Origin: Fontibacterium medardense
GTDB taxonomy: Bacteria; Pseudomonadota; Alphaproteobacteria; Pelagibacterales; Pelagibacteraceae
NCBI GenBank assembly: GCA_965235075.1
Contig: OZ249404.1
Location: 558,001 to 622,000 of the forward strand
Direction: 5' to 3'
Length of the DNA: 64,000 nt
A program made the position numbers and the translations under genes. Of this stretch, positions 9,349 through 17,841 are shown in pieces. How positions within the stretch are numbered: the stretch's first letter is position 1; the number at the start of each line of letters is the position of its first letter. Below the pieces are notes generated by a model, which saw only the letters and a program-made list of their open reading frames with translations, did no database searches and was not told where the DNA came from.

Positions 9349-11653
9349 AATTTTTTTTATATTATTTTTTGGCTTCTTTTTTTTAAAAACTAATTTTAGT
9401 TTTTCACAGCAAAAGGATATTTATAATTTTTCTGCTGATAAGCTAACGTATTCTCAGGATAACAATATTATAGAGGCTGCAGGAAACGTGGTTGCTAAAA
9501 ATCAAGAAGGACAACAAATCTCCGCTGATAGAATTATATACAACAAAGCAAATCAACAATTAAAAACTTTTGGAAATTCTAAATTTTCTGACAGTAAAAA
9601 TAGAACTCTAACCGCAGAGAATTTTGAATATAATTTAGAAAAAAAAATTATTACGGCAGATAATAAAGTAAAGTTTTCAGATAATTATAAAAATATATAT
9701 TATTTTAGTAAACTTAATGCTGATGATAAATTTAATGAAATTATCGGATACAATCTTAACTCTGATCTTAATAAAGAAAAATTTCAATCTAAAGATAAGT
9801 TTAATGAATTTGTAGAGCCAAGACTCTCCGGAAAAGAGGTAAGTATAAAAGATAATATCACAATAATCAAAGATGGAAAATTTACATCTTGCAAATCAAC
9901 AAATGAGAAAGAAGGATGTCCTTATTGGAATTTAAACGCTAATTTAGTAACCCATGATAAAGAAAATAAAAAAATTACTTATAAGAACGCCACTCTAAAT
10001 TTAAACGATATTCCAATTCTATATACTCCTTATTTTTCACATCCAGACCCAAGCGTTAAAAGAGAGGCTGGTTTTTTAGCACCATCATTTTCATCACTAA
10101 GTTCGGATATTGGCACAACAATTAAAATTCCGTATTTTTATCCAATATCTCAATCGGCTGATTTTACAATTAGTCCTGTTTATTACTTTAAACAAAATCC
10201 TTTGTTGTTAGGGGAATATAGGGAGAAATTTAAAAATGGAGATTTGTCATTAGAAGCTGGCCTTACTGAAGGCTATAAAGAAATAACCACTTCACAAACT
10301 GACGGATCAAGACATCATTTGTATGGTAATTTAAATCTTAATTTTACAGATAAAATTTTAGATCAAAGTGAATTTAATGTAAAATTTCAGAGAGTAAATA
10401 ACCCAACGTATTTAAGAGTTAATAAAATAAATTCTACCGTTGATGGATTTAAAAGAAATCTTGTAAAGGAAGATGATACAAGACTAACTAATGAAATTTA
10501 TCTTAATTCTTTTGGAAAAAACGAAAATCTAAATTTTAAAACAGCAGCATATCAAAATATCAGCACTTCAAAATCTTCTGACCAATATGAATATCTGCTT
10601 CCTGAAATTATTTATTCTAAATATAACTTATTGGACAATAACAACCTAAACTTTAGTTCAAATTTCAAAAGCTTAAATACAAACACAAATCAAAACAAAA
10701 CAACTTTTATTAATAACTTAGATTACTCCACTTCAGAATTTTACAATACAAATCTTGGTGTTGGATATAAATTTCTTACAAAAATAAATAACATTAACTA
10801 CTATTCTGATTACAAAACTCCAAACGAAAACTTAAATAGTCAAATTAATCCCGTAGTTGGTCTTGATGCATCATTACCGTTTGCTAAGTTATCAAAAGAA
10901 TCTGAGCAATATTTAATTCCTAGAGTACTTACTCGATATTCTCCTGGAAAAATGACTAATGCAAAATCTAACGATACTACTTTAAATATCGACAATTTAT
11001 TCTCAATAAATAGGATGAACTCAGATGAATTAATAGAAAAAGATTTATCTTTTAACATCGGCTTAGATTGGATGTGGAAAGAAAAAATCACAAACACTAA
11101 TAAACCTGCTGAAGCGGGTATCTCAATAGGACAAGTTATAAAATTCAACGAAGATCCTGATATGCCGATAAAATCCTCTTTGCAAAAAAAAAATTCTGAT
11201 CTTGTAACTAAAGCTAACTATTTAAGTCCAGGGAATTTTGATGTCACTCTAAAGAATACCTTGGATAACGGTTTCAATCATATTTATTACAATGATTTAA
11301 ATGTAAAAACTTTTTTAAAACAAGGTGAAATTAATTTTAATTTCTATGAAAAAAATAGTCATATTGGAAATGAAAGATATGCAAAAGCCGATTTAACTTC
11401 TTATTGGACTGATAATACTAAATTAATAATTTCAACAGACAGAAATCTAAAAACAGATTTGACCAATTCTCATAAACTAGGAATTGAAAATGAAAATGAA
11501 TGTATAAGATATGGTTTTTATTTACAAAAAAACTACTCATCTGATAAAGATTTAAAACCTACAACTAGCGTTTTCTTTGGTGTGACACTGCTCCCATTTG
11601 GAGATAATTACACAACATCGAATATATTGCCTTCCATTGGCGGAATACGATAA
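9338..11653 (+). CDS. lptD: LPS assembly outer-membrane protein LptD
   Basis: Outer-membrane beta-barrel that inserts lipopolysaccharide into the outer leaflet. I place the start at ATG 9338 because it begins a clear signal peptide (MQNRIFFILFFGFFFLK, with cleavage probably after SFS); an in-frame TTG at 9320 would add six residues and weaken it. An OstA/LptA-like periplasmic domain covers about 30-170, followed by the LptD barrel. Cysteines in FTSCKS and EGCPYW, and one near the C terminus in ENECIRYG, could form the domain-spanning disulfide known for LptD. The final residues PSIGGIR lack a strong terminal aromatic residue, which is unusual for an outer-membrane barrel. Confidence 0.92.
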   Translation: MQNRIFFILFFGFFFLKTNFSFSQQKDIYNFSADKLTYSQDNNIIEAAGNVVAKNQEGQQISADRIIYNKANQQLKTFGNSKFSDSKNRTLTAENFEYNLEKKIITADNKVKFSDNYKNIYYFSKLNADDKFNEIIGYNLNSDLNKEKFQSKDKFNEFVEPRLSGKEVSIKDNITIIKDGKFTSCKSTNEKEGCPYWNLNANLVTHDKENKKITYKNATLNLNDIPILYTPYFSHPDPSVKREAGFLAPSFSSLSSDIGTTIKIPYFYPISQSADFTISPVYYFKQNPLLLGEYREKFKNGDLSLEAGLTEGYKEITTSQTDGSRHHLYGNLNLNFTDKILDQSEFNVKFQRVNNPTYLRVNKINSTVDGFKRNLVKEDDTRLTNEIYLNSFGKNENLNFKTAAYQNISTSKSSDQYEYLLPEIIYSKYNLLDNNNLNFSSNFKSLNTNTNQNKTTFINNLDYSTSEFYNTNLGVGYKFLTKINNINYYSDYKTPNENLNSQINPVVGLDASLPFAKLSKESEQYLIPRVLTRYSPGKMTNAKSNDTTLNIDNLFSINRMNSDELIEKDLSFNIGLDWMWKEKITNTNKPAEAGISIGQVIKFNEDPDMPIKSSLQKKNSDLVTKANYLSPGNFDVTLKNTLDNGFNHIYYNDLNVKTFLKQGEINFNFYEKNSHIGNERYAKADLTSYWTDNTKLIISTDRNLKTDLTNSHKLGIENENECIRYGFYLQKNYSSDKDLKPTTSVFFGVTLLPFGDNYTTSNILPSIGGIR

Positions 11654-11666
11654 TTCTAAATAATAA

Positions 11667-12275
11667 ATGAGTAAAAAAATTTTTTTACTAATATTTTTTG
11701 TTTTATTTTTTACTAGTTCTAAAGCAAAACAACTAACGAATAACGTAATAGTTTCTATTGATAACTCAATAATTACAGAACTAGACGTAAATAAAGAATT
11801 AAATTTTTTAAAATTTGTTAATAAAGATCTAGCTGCAAGTAGTTCAGAACAATTTCAAAAAGAAATTATTAATAGTTTAATAGATAGAAAAATCAAAGAT
11901 ATAGAAACCAACTATTTTAAAATCGAGGTTTCTGAAAAAGAAATAGAAAATAATTTATATAGTTATTTAGAGAGAATGAAAATTAATAATGAAACTCTTA
12001 ATTCTTTCTATAAACAAAATGAAATAGAGAAAGATTATTTAAAAAATATTATAAAAATTGATATGAAATGGTCAAAATTAATTAGACAGATGTATGAGAG
12101 TAAGCTTAATATAAATTTAACAGAAGTAAATAGAGAGCTAGAAAAGAAAGATGCAGAAGATGATGAAAAATTAAAAAAACAACTAATTATCACTGAACAA
12201 AATAAACTATTAAATAAATTCTCAGCTACTCACTTAGAAAAAAGTAAAAAAAAATATTTAATTAAATTTTTGTGA
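11667..12275 (+). CDS. surA: SurA-like periplasmic chaperone without a parvulin domain
   Basis: A 202-residue protein with a signal peptide (MSKKIFLLIFFVLFFTSSKA) followed by an SurA N-terminal-domain pattern: NNVIVSIDNSIITELDV, then the helix carrying INSLIDRKIKDIE. SurA escorts unfolded outer-membrane proteins through the periplasm. Enteric SurA has about 430 residues with two parvulin PPIase domains; here both are missing and only the chaperone core plus a Lys-rich C-terminal helix remain. The position between lptD and pdxA matches the gene order lptD-surA-pdxA-ksgA of other Proteobacteria, which is the main support for the name. Its TGA stop overlaps the GTG start of pdxA. Confidence 0.8.
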   Translation: MSKKIFLLIFFVLFFTSSKAKQLTNNVIVSIDNSIITELDVNKELNFLKFVNKDLAASSSEQFQKEIINSLIDRKIKDIETNYFKIEVSEKEIENNLYSYLERMKINNETLNSFYKQNEIEKDYLKNIIKIDMKWSKLIRQMYESKLNINLTEVNRELEKKDAEDDEKLKKQLIITEQNKLLNKFSATHLEKSKKKYLIKFL

Positions 12276-13240
12276 ATAGACCTATTATAATCATTCTAGG
12301 AGAACCCAATAGTATCTCCTCTGAAATTTTTCTCAAATCATTAAACTATATAAAAAAGACAAAACTAAATTTTATAATTATTGGAAATTATTCACTATTA
12401 GAAAAGCAAGCAAATTACTTAGATTTTAAAATAAATGTAAGGTTTAAGTTATCCGAAATTAATAGCTTAGAAAATGTGAAATTCAATTTTATAAATGTAG
12501 ATTATAAACAATCCAAACCATTTAATCTAAAAACTAATAACTCAGATATATTTGTTAAAAAATGTTTTGAACACGCGGTTATTTTGCTTAAAAAAAAATT
12601 AGCAATTGGACTAATTAACCTTCCAATTAACAAATCAAAATTTACAAGAAATAAATATAAAGGAATTACCGAATATATTGCGGACAAAACTAATAACAAA
12701 AATAAAGAAAATATGCTTTTATTTAATGAAAACTTTTCTGTTCTTCCCTTAACCACGCATATTCCTTTAAAAAAAGTTTATAAAGAAATTTCATACAAAA
12801 AAATTGAGAAAGCATGCAAAAATTTAAATAATTTTTATTTAAAAACTATTAAAAGAAAAAAATTTAAAATCGGTATTCTTGGTTTAAATCCTCATAATGG
12901 TGAAAATGGATATATAGGAAACGAAGAAAAAAAAATAATTATACCTGCAATTAATAAATTAAAAAAAAATTATCCAATAATTGGTCCACTCTCGCCTGAT
13001 ACTAGTTTTTTACAAAGAGAAAAATTAAAAATTGATGTTTTAATCGGCCACTATCATGATCAAATTTTAACAACTTTCAAAACTAAATTTGATTTCGATG
13101 CTATAAATATTACAATTGGTTTGCCGTTTATAAGAATTTCTCCAGATCATGGAATTGGTACGGGAATTATCGGTAAAGGAATAGCGAATCCAACAAGCTT
13201 TAAGAAAGCAGTAAAGTTCTTTTCTAAATATAATGTTTAA
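12272..13240 (+). CDS. pdxA: 4-hydroxythreonine-4-phosphate dehydrogenase
   Basis: NAD-dependent oxidation step of the DXP-dependent pyridoxal phosphate pathway. The three metal-binding histidines expected for PdxA are seen in LTTHIPL, GLNPHNGENG and SPDHGIGTG, and IGHYHDQ is also conserved. The start is GTG at 12272, overlapping the surA stop by 4 bp (GTGA). Length is 322 residues, usual for the family. It overlaps ksgA by 8 bp. The PLP made by this pathway would serve alr in this window, among others. Confidence 0.93.
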   Translation: MNRPIIIILGEPNSISSEIFLKSLNYIKKTKLNFIIIGNYSLLEKQANYLDFKINVRFKLSEINSLENVKFNFINVDYKQSKPFNLKTNNSDIFVKKCFEHAVILLKKKLAIGLINLPINKSKFTRNKYKGITEYIADKTNNKNKENMLLFNENFSVLPLTTHIPLKKVYKEISYKKIEKACKNLNNFYLKTIKRKKFKIGILGLNPHNGENGYIGNEEKKIIIPAINKLKKNYPIIGPLSPDTSFLQREKLKIDVLIGHYHDQILTTFKTKFDFDAINITIGLPFIRISPDHGIGTGIIGKGIANPTSFKKAVKFFSKYNV

Positions 13241-14027
13241 GCATAAAAAGAGACTTGGTCAAAATTTTTTAATTAATAAAGACATAATAAAAAAAATTGC
13301 GGATATAGGTATTATCAATAAGGATGCCAATATAATTGAAATAGGACCCGGCTCAGGAAGTTTAACTGAGGAGTTATTAAAAAGGAATCCCAAAAAAATT
13401 TTTGCAATCGAGTTTGATAAAGATTTGAGTAATTATTTAGAAAAAATTAAAAATAATTACCAAAACTTTAATTATGAAATTTCTGACGCTTTAACTTTTG
13501 ATGAAAAAAAAATCTTTAAAAAAAATTCAATAATTTTTGGCAATCTTCCTTATAATATTTCTTTAAAATTATTAATTAAATGGATTTATTCAGATCCGTG
13601 GCCTCCTTTTTATGATCAAATGATTTTAATGTTCCAAAAAGAAGTTGCAGAAAGAATTGTTGCCACCTCTAACAATAAAAAATATGGCAGAATATCAATA
13701 TTAACTAATGCCAGATTAGATGTTAAATTTCATTTTAATATTTCTAAAAAAGAATTTAATCCTGAACCAAAAGTTGACTCTTCGGTGCTATCCTTTACTC
13801 CAAAAAAAAATACTAACTTTAAATTAAAAGATTTAAACATCTTATCAGATCTTACTAAAATTATATTTAACACTAAAAGAAAAATGATTTCAAAAACTCT
13901 AAAAAAAATACTTAATGAAAAAGAACTAAAAATTATAGATTTTAATAATATTAAAAATCTAAGACCAGAAAATCTTGATTTTAGTTTTTACTACAAGTTG
14001 GTAGATTTAATTAAAAGTAGATCTTAA
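13233..14027 (+). CDS. rsmA: 16S rRNA dimethyladenosine transferase
   Basis: KsgA/RsmA dimethylates two adjacent adenosines in the 3'-terminal hairpin of 16S rRNA during 30S maturation. The SAM-binding motif IEIGPGSGSLTEELL and the catalytic NLPYNIS motif, diagnostic of N6-adenine methyltransferases, are both present, and the opening KKRLGQNFLINK is the family's N-terminal signature. Length is 264 residues. It ends the lptF-to-rsmA run and its 3' end overlaps the convergent gmk by 21 bp. Confidence 0.97.
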   Translation: MFKHKKRLGQNFLINKDIIKKIADIGIINKDANIIEIGPGSGSLTEELLKRNPKKIFAIEFDKDLSNYLEKIKNNYQNFNYEISDALTFDEKKIFKKNSIIFGNLPYNISLKLLIKWIYSDPWPPFYDQMILMFQKEVAERIVATSNNKKYGRISILTNARLDVKFHFNISKKEFNPEPKVDSSVLSFTPKKNTNFKLKDLNILSDLTKIIFNTKRKMISKTLKKILNEKELKIIDFNNIKNLRPENLDFSFYYKLVDLIKSRS

Positions 14028-14600
14028 TTCTCTTTCTATCCTAATTATCTTGATAATTTGCTCAAAACAACTTTCTACTTCTTTGTTTACAACTACATAT
14101 TTATAATCTTTCCAATGGTTGATCTCATCCTTTGCCATTTTCATCCTTTGTTCAACTAATTCTTTATTTTTTTCTTCTCTTTTTTTAAGTCTATCTTCTA
14201 AATCATTAATGCTGGGTGGCAAAATAAATACCGGAACAATATCAAGTGGCATTATTTTTTTTACTTGTTCTGTTCCTTGCCAATCAATATCAAATAAATA
14301 GTCTTTTCCCTGAACTAAATTATCTTCTATTGGACCTTTTAAAGTACCATAATAATTTCCAAACACTTTTGCCTGTTCTAGAAATTTATTTTGATTAGAT
14401 AATTCTTGGAATTTATTAAGGTTAACAAAGTTATAATCAACTCCATCTATTTCATTAGGTCTTGGAGTTCTTGTTGTATAAGAAACTGATATTTTAAAAT
14501 TACTATCGCTGTCTTGAATTTTTTTAGCGAGAGTAGTTTTTCCTGCCCCTGAGGGGGAAGATAATATTAAAATCAAACCTCTCTTTGATTTTGAAATCAA
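14007..14600 (-). CDS. gmk: Guanylate kinase
   Basis: Phosphorylates GMP to GDP. The P-loop SSPSGAGKTTL lies near residues 14-24, followed by the GMP-binding block SVSYTTRTPRPNEIDGVDY, which has the Ser, Arg and Tyr contacts of the family. Length is 197 residues, close to normal. The gene is 5 bp downstream of acpP and last in the fabD-fabG-acpP-gmk run. Its C terminus overlaps the end of rsmA on the opposite strand. Confidence 0.97.
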   Translation of the reverse strand: MISKSKRGLILILSSPSGAGKTTLAKKIQDSDSNFKISVSYTTRTPRPNEIDGVDYNFVNLNKFQELSNQNKFLEQAKVFGNYYGTLKGPIEDNLVQGKDYLFDIDWQGTEQVKKIMPLDIVPVFILPPSINDLEDRLKKREEKNKELVEQRMKMAKDEINHWKDYKYVVVNKEVESCFEQIIKIIRIERELRSTFN

Positions 14601-14605
14601 AAGAA

Positions 14606-14845
14606 CTACTTTGCGGGATTATTTTCGATAAATCTTATTGCGTCACCTACTGTTAGAATTTTTTCAGCTTCCGAATCTGATATTTCAGAACCAAATTCTT
14701 CTTCAAAGGCCATTACTAACTCTACTGTATCTAAACTGTCCGCTCCTAAATCATCAATAAAACTAGCTTCATCAGTAACTTTAGCTTCGTCAACGCCTAG
14801 GTGTTCTACTATAATTTTTTTAACTTTTGCTGCGACATCACTCAT
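14606..14845 (-). CDS. acpP: Acyl carrier protein
   Basis: Small acidic carrier of fatty-acyl chains. Ser37 in the DSLDTVEL motif is the 4'-phosphopantetheine attachment site. Length is 79 residues, with high Glu/Asp content as is typical. A strong Shine-Dalgarno (AAGGGAG) is visible just upstream of the start on the minus strand, consistent with the high expression expected for AcpP; most genes around it have weak sites. It follows fabG by 57 bp, the largest gap in this run, so it may have its own promoter. Confidence 0.98.
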   Translation of the reverse strand: MSDVAAKVKKIIVEHLGVDEAKVTDEASFIDDLGADSLDTVELVMAFEEEFGSEISDSEAEKILTVGDAIRFIENNPAK

Positions 14846-14902
14846 TATTTAAACTCCCTTAATTATTAATGATTCTTTCAATAAATGAATAAATTAAATA
14901 AA

Positions 14903-15643
14903 TCAAGCCATATACATTCCACCATTAACGTGGATAGTTTCGCCTGTAATATAACTAGAAAGATCGGAGGCTAAAAAAAGAGCACAATTGGCAATATCAT
15001 TTCCTGTGCCTAATTTTCCCATTGGAATGTTTTCTATAAGTTTTTTTTTAAATTCTTCATTAATATTTTTAGTCATTTTAGTGTCGATAAATCCTGGCGA
15101 TATACAATTTATTCTAATATTTTTTTTTGCATATTCTTTTGCAAGACTTTTTGACATTGCAACAATGCCTGCTTTTGCGCTTGAATAATTAGCTTGTCCA
15201 AAGTTTCCTGTATGACCGACTATTGAACTAATATTAATTATAGATCCAGCATCTTGCTTCATCATTGCTTTTATAGAATATTTACAAATTAAAAAAACAG
15301 CAGTTAAATTTATGTTAATTACTTTATTCCATTCTTCATCTGACATTCTAATTGCAAGATTATCTTTTGTGATACCAGCATTGTTAATCACAATGTCTAG
15401 CCCTCCTAACTTCTCTTTTGCTTTCTTAACTAACTCTTCAATCTTTTGATGATTTTCCAAGTTAAAATTAGAAGTTTTGATTTTTGGAAAACTACTTTGT
15501 ATGTTTTTAAGGTTCTCAACATTTGTTCCGATAGTAAATATATCAGCTTCTAATTTATAAAAGCTTTCTAAAATAGAAAGTCCAATTCCTGCTGTGCCGC
15601 CAGTTATTAAAACTTTTTTATTTTTTAAATTAATTAAATTCAT
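14903..15643 (-). CDS. fabG: 3-oxoacyl-[acyl-carrier-protein] reductase
   Basis: NADPH-dependent short-chain dehydrogenase that reduces 3-ketoacyl-ACP in fatty-acid elongation. The TGGTAGIG cofactor loop is at about 14-21, NNAG lies in the middle, and the catalytic Ser-Tyr-Lys set appears in NISSIVG and ANYSSAKAG. Length is 246 residues, as usual. Its start overlaps the fabD end by 14 bp. The fabD-fabG-acpP order is the standard bacterial fatty-acid cluster; fabH and fabF are not adjacent here. Confidence 0.96.
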   Translation of the reverse strand: MNLINLKNKKVLITGGTAGIGLSILESFYKLEADIFTIGTNVENLKNIQSSFPKIKTSNFNLENHQKIEELVKKAKEKLGGLDIVINNAGITKDNLAIRMSDEEWNKVININLTAVFLICKYSIKAMMKQDAGSIINISSIVGHTGNFGQANYSSAKAGIVAMSKSLAKEYAKKNIRINCISPGFIDTKMTKNINEEFKKKLIENIPMGKLGTGNDIANCALFLASDLSSYITGETIHVNGGMYMA

Positions 15644-16559
15644 TGAATTGAATTATATTATCAATTGTAGTTGTTGTAAGTTCTTTACCTATTCTTTTTA
15701 TCATGCCTGTTAATGCTTTTCCTGGTCCTATTTCAATGAAATGTTTTACACCATTCTTTGACATAAAATCTACAGATTCTCTCCATCTAACATGATGCGT
15801 AATTTGTTTTGTAAGTAAAGAAGGTATTTCTTTAAAATTATCAATTGTCTTAGCGGTAACATTAGAAACAATATTGATTGAAGGTTGTGAAAAATTTGTT
15901 TTTATTAAAATTTGATTCATTTTATCTGCCGAAGGCTGCATTAAAGAACAATGAAATGGGGCGCTCACTGGAAGTAATATTGCTTTTTTACTATAATTAT
16001 TTTTTAGATCATCTACTATTTTATTAATCTTATCTTTATTCCCACTTATAACTATTTGGCCTGGACAATTATCATTTGAAATTTCAGCAACTCCTTCATT
16101 TGATTTGTTTTTATTTATTACTTCATTTATCAAATCTATTTCCGCCCCCAATACAGCTGCCATAGCTCCAACATTTACTGGAACGGCTTCTTGCATTGAT
16201 TTTCCTCTTTCTTTTAAAATTTTAGCACCATCTTTTAAAGTTAAAGAATTTGAGCAAATCAATGAAGTATACTCTCCCAAAGAATGTCCTGCAAAAAAAC
16301 TATAGTCGTTTAAATCTTTTATTTTTTGTTTTTTAAAAGTTTTATAAATTGCCACTCCTACAGTCATTATGGCTGGCTGCGTGTTTTCCGTAAGATCTAA
16401 AGTTTCTTTAGGACCATTTAAAATGATATTTGATAATTTAAAACCCAAAGCATCATCAACCTCATGAAAGACCTCTTTAGCTTCACTAAAATTGTCGTAA
16501 AAATCTTTTCCCATACCAACATACTGGGAACCCTGCCCTGGAAATACGATTGCTTTCAT
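15630..16559 (-). CDS. fabD: Malonyl-CoA:ACP transacylase
   Basis: Loads malonyl groups onto ACP to supply fatty-acid synthesis. The N-terminal FPGQGSQYVGMG signature and the nucleophile Ser93 in GHSLGEYTSL are present, with the catalytic histidine in SAPFHCSLM. Length is 309 residues, normal for FabD. It is the first gene of the minus-strand run and is divergent from rpsF across a 125-bp gap. Confidence 0.97.
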   Translation of the reverse strand: MKAIVFPGQGSQYVGMGKDFYDNFSEAKEVFHEVDDALGFKLSNIILNGPKETLDLTENTQPAIMTVGVAIYKTFKKQKIKDLNDYSFFAGHSLGEYTSLICSNSLTLKDGAKILKERGKSMQEAVPVNVGAMAAVLGAEIDLINEVINKNKSNEGVAEISNDNCPGQIVISGNKDKINKIVDDLKNNYSKKAILLPVSAPFHCSLMQPSADKMNQILIKTNFSQPSINIVSNVTAKTIDNFKEIPSLLTKQITHHVRWRESVDFMSKNGVKHFIEIGPGKALTGMIKRIGKELTTTTIDNIIQFNEFN

Positions 16560-16634
16560 AATTAAGTAAGTAATTATAACAAAATTAACACTGTTGTATT
16601 AAAAAAAAAAAATTATATATTGCCCTGACTTTCT

Positions 16635-16654
16635 CGACCTTAATATTAAGGTTG
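16635..16654 (+). promoter_or_regulatory. Hairpin in the rpsF leader
   Basis: A near-perfect inverted repeat around ACCTTAATATTAAGGT (16637-16652, extended one or two pairs on each side) lies about 30 bp upstream of the rpsF start. rpsF leaders in many bacteria carry an RNA structure bound by S6:S18 for autoregulation, so position makes this a candidate. I do not see the characteristic conserved bulge of the known motif, and no U-run follows it, so a terminator is unlikely. Confidence 0.4.
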
Positions 16655-16684
16655 GGATGCTAATTAAAGCAACCAAAAGTTAAA

Positions 16685-17017
16685 ATGAATTATTACGAAC
16701 ATACATATATAGCTTCGCAAAGCTTAAATAATAAAGATCTTTCAGATCTTCATCAAAAAATTGAAGATCTCATAAAAAAAAATAAAGGTAAGATTGAAAA
16801 AAAAGAAAATTGGGGTCTTAGACAATTAGCTTATCCAATAAAAAATTTTAAGAAAGGTTATTATGCAAACTTATATTTTTCTGGTGAGCCAGCAGTTATT
16901 CAAGAGCTAGAAAAAATTGAAAGAATAGATTCAAATATTTTAAGATTTATGACTATCAGAATAAAAAATATACCTGAAGAAAATTCAGAATTAGTTCAAA
17001 AAGAAGAAAGCAAATAA
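16685..17017 (+). CDS. rpsF: 30S ribosomal protein S6
   Basis: Binds 16S rRNA together with S18 on the platform of the small subunit. The N-terminal YYEHTYIASQSL and the central ENWGLRQLAYPIKNFKKGYYA segment are typical of the family. Length is 110 residues. It heads rpsF-rpsR-rplI; its TAA stop overlaps the rpsR ATG by one base (TAATG), so the two partner proteins S6 and S18 are translated in a coupled way. A leader hairpin is listed separately. Confidence 0.98.
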   Translation: MNYYEHTYIASQSLNNKDLSDLHQKIEDLIKKNKGKIEKKENWGLRQLAYPIKNFKKGYYANLYFSGEPAVIQELEKIERIDSNILRFMTIRIKNIPEENSELVQKEESK

Positions 17018-17298
17018 TGAAAAGAAAAAATCTTAAAAAAACTAAAAAGAATAATAATTCAAATTTAATGCTTTTTCAAAAAGCGACTACTAAATTTACA
17101 AGAGACTGTCCATTAAGTGGAAAAGATGCGCCTGTAATTAATTATAAAAATTTAAAGTTACTTCAAAAATATACATCTGAAACTGGAAAGATGTTGCCTA
17201 GCAGAATAACTTCGGTTTGTTATGCAAAGCAAAAAGAGTTATCTAATGAAATTAAAAAAGCTAGAATATTAGCTTTATTACCATTTGTGGCGGATTAA
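17017..17298 (+). CDS. rpsR: 30S ribosomal protein S18
   Basis: Small-subunit platform protein that forms a heterodimer with S6. The conserved core is YKNLKLLQKYTSETGKMLPSRIT followed by ARILALLPFV in shortened form; only part of it is quoted here as the recognised family signature, KMLPSRIT. At 93 residues it carries a Lys/Asn-rich N-terminal extension of roughly 20 residues compared with the 75-residue E. coli protein. It starts on the last base of the rpsF stop and ends 2 bp before rplI. Confidence 0.97.
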   Translation: MKRKNLKKTKKNNNSNLMLFQKATTKFTRDCPLSGKDAPVINYKNLKLLQKYTSETGKMLPSRITSVCYAKQKELSNEIKKARILALLPFVAD

Positions 17299-17300
17299 TC

Positions 17301-17759
17301 ATGGAAGTTATTCTTTTAGAAAATATTAAAAAATTAGGAAAAATCGGTAGCAAAGTAAAAGTTGCTAATGGTTTTGCTAGAAATTATCTTTTAAAAAATA
17401 ATAAAGCACTAGTTGCTTCAAAAGAAAATTTAGCGATTTTTGAAAAAAGAAAAGAAGAATTAAATAAAAAAAATAACGATCTAAAAAATGACGCAGTAAA
17501 AATTCAAAAAGAAATTGATAAATTTGAATTAAAAATTACTAAAAACTCAATGGAAGGAGGAGCTTTATACGGTTCCTTAACTATAAAAGAAATTATCCAA
17601 AATTTAGAAACGCATAATTTTAAAAATATTTCAGCGAATATGATTGAGCTTAAAGAGCAAATTAAAAGAATTGGTGATTATGTAGTGATAATAAATTTAC
17701 ATGCTGACGTTCAGGCTTCAATAAAAGTAAAAGTCGTTTCAGTTGAAAAAATTGTTTAA
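17301..17759 (+). CDS. rplI: 50S ribosomal protein L9
   Basis: Large-subunit protein with an N-terminal RNA-binding domain, a long connecting helix and a C-terminal domain. The N-terminal signature EVILLENIKKLGKIGSKV and the GFARNYLL motif are diagnostic, and the Lys/Glu-rich helix covers roughly residues 45-75. Length is 152 residues. It closes the S6-S18-L9 cluster; the 82-bp gap after it holds a DnaA-box match and presumably the dnaB promoter. Confidence 0.98.
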   Translation: MEVILLENIKKLGKIGSKVKVANGFARNYLLKNNKALVASKENLAIFEKRKEELNKKNNDLKNDAVKIQKEIDKFELKITKNSMEGGALYGSLTIKEIIQNLETHNFKNISANMIELKEQIKRIGDYVVIINLHADVQASIKVKVVSVEKIV

Positions 17760-17775
17760 CTGCAAAGTTATTAAC

Positions 17776-17784
17776 TTATCCACA
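17776..17784 (+). promoter_or_regulatory. Perfect DnaA-box match upstream of dnaB
   Basis: The 9-mer TTATCCACA is an exact match to the high-affinity DnaA box consensus TTATNCACA. It lies in the 82-bp gap between rplI and dnaB, 57 bp upstream of the dnaB start. By base composition, roughly one such match would be expected somewhere in a window this size by chance, but a hit in this particular gap is suggestive. Only a single box is present, so it is not an origin; control of dnaB by DnaA is an inference. Confidence 0.45.
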
Positions 17785-17841
17785 TTAATAAGAGTAAAAA
17801 ATTTTTCTATACTCATTTCTTAAATAAATTTAAATGTTTCC

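Noticed and set aside
10840..11148. Minus-strand 102-codon open frame inside lptD
   Set aside because: Fully antisense to the LptD barrel, with a translation lacking domain features; such frames are common opposite long genes in this sequence.
17760..17841. Replication origin at the DnaA box before dnaB
   Set aside because: Only one box is present, there is no cluster of boxes or AT-rich unwinding repeat, and no dnaA or other origin-linked gene is nearby.
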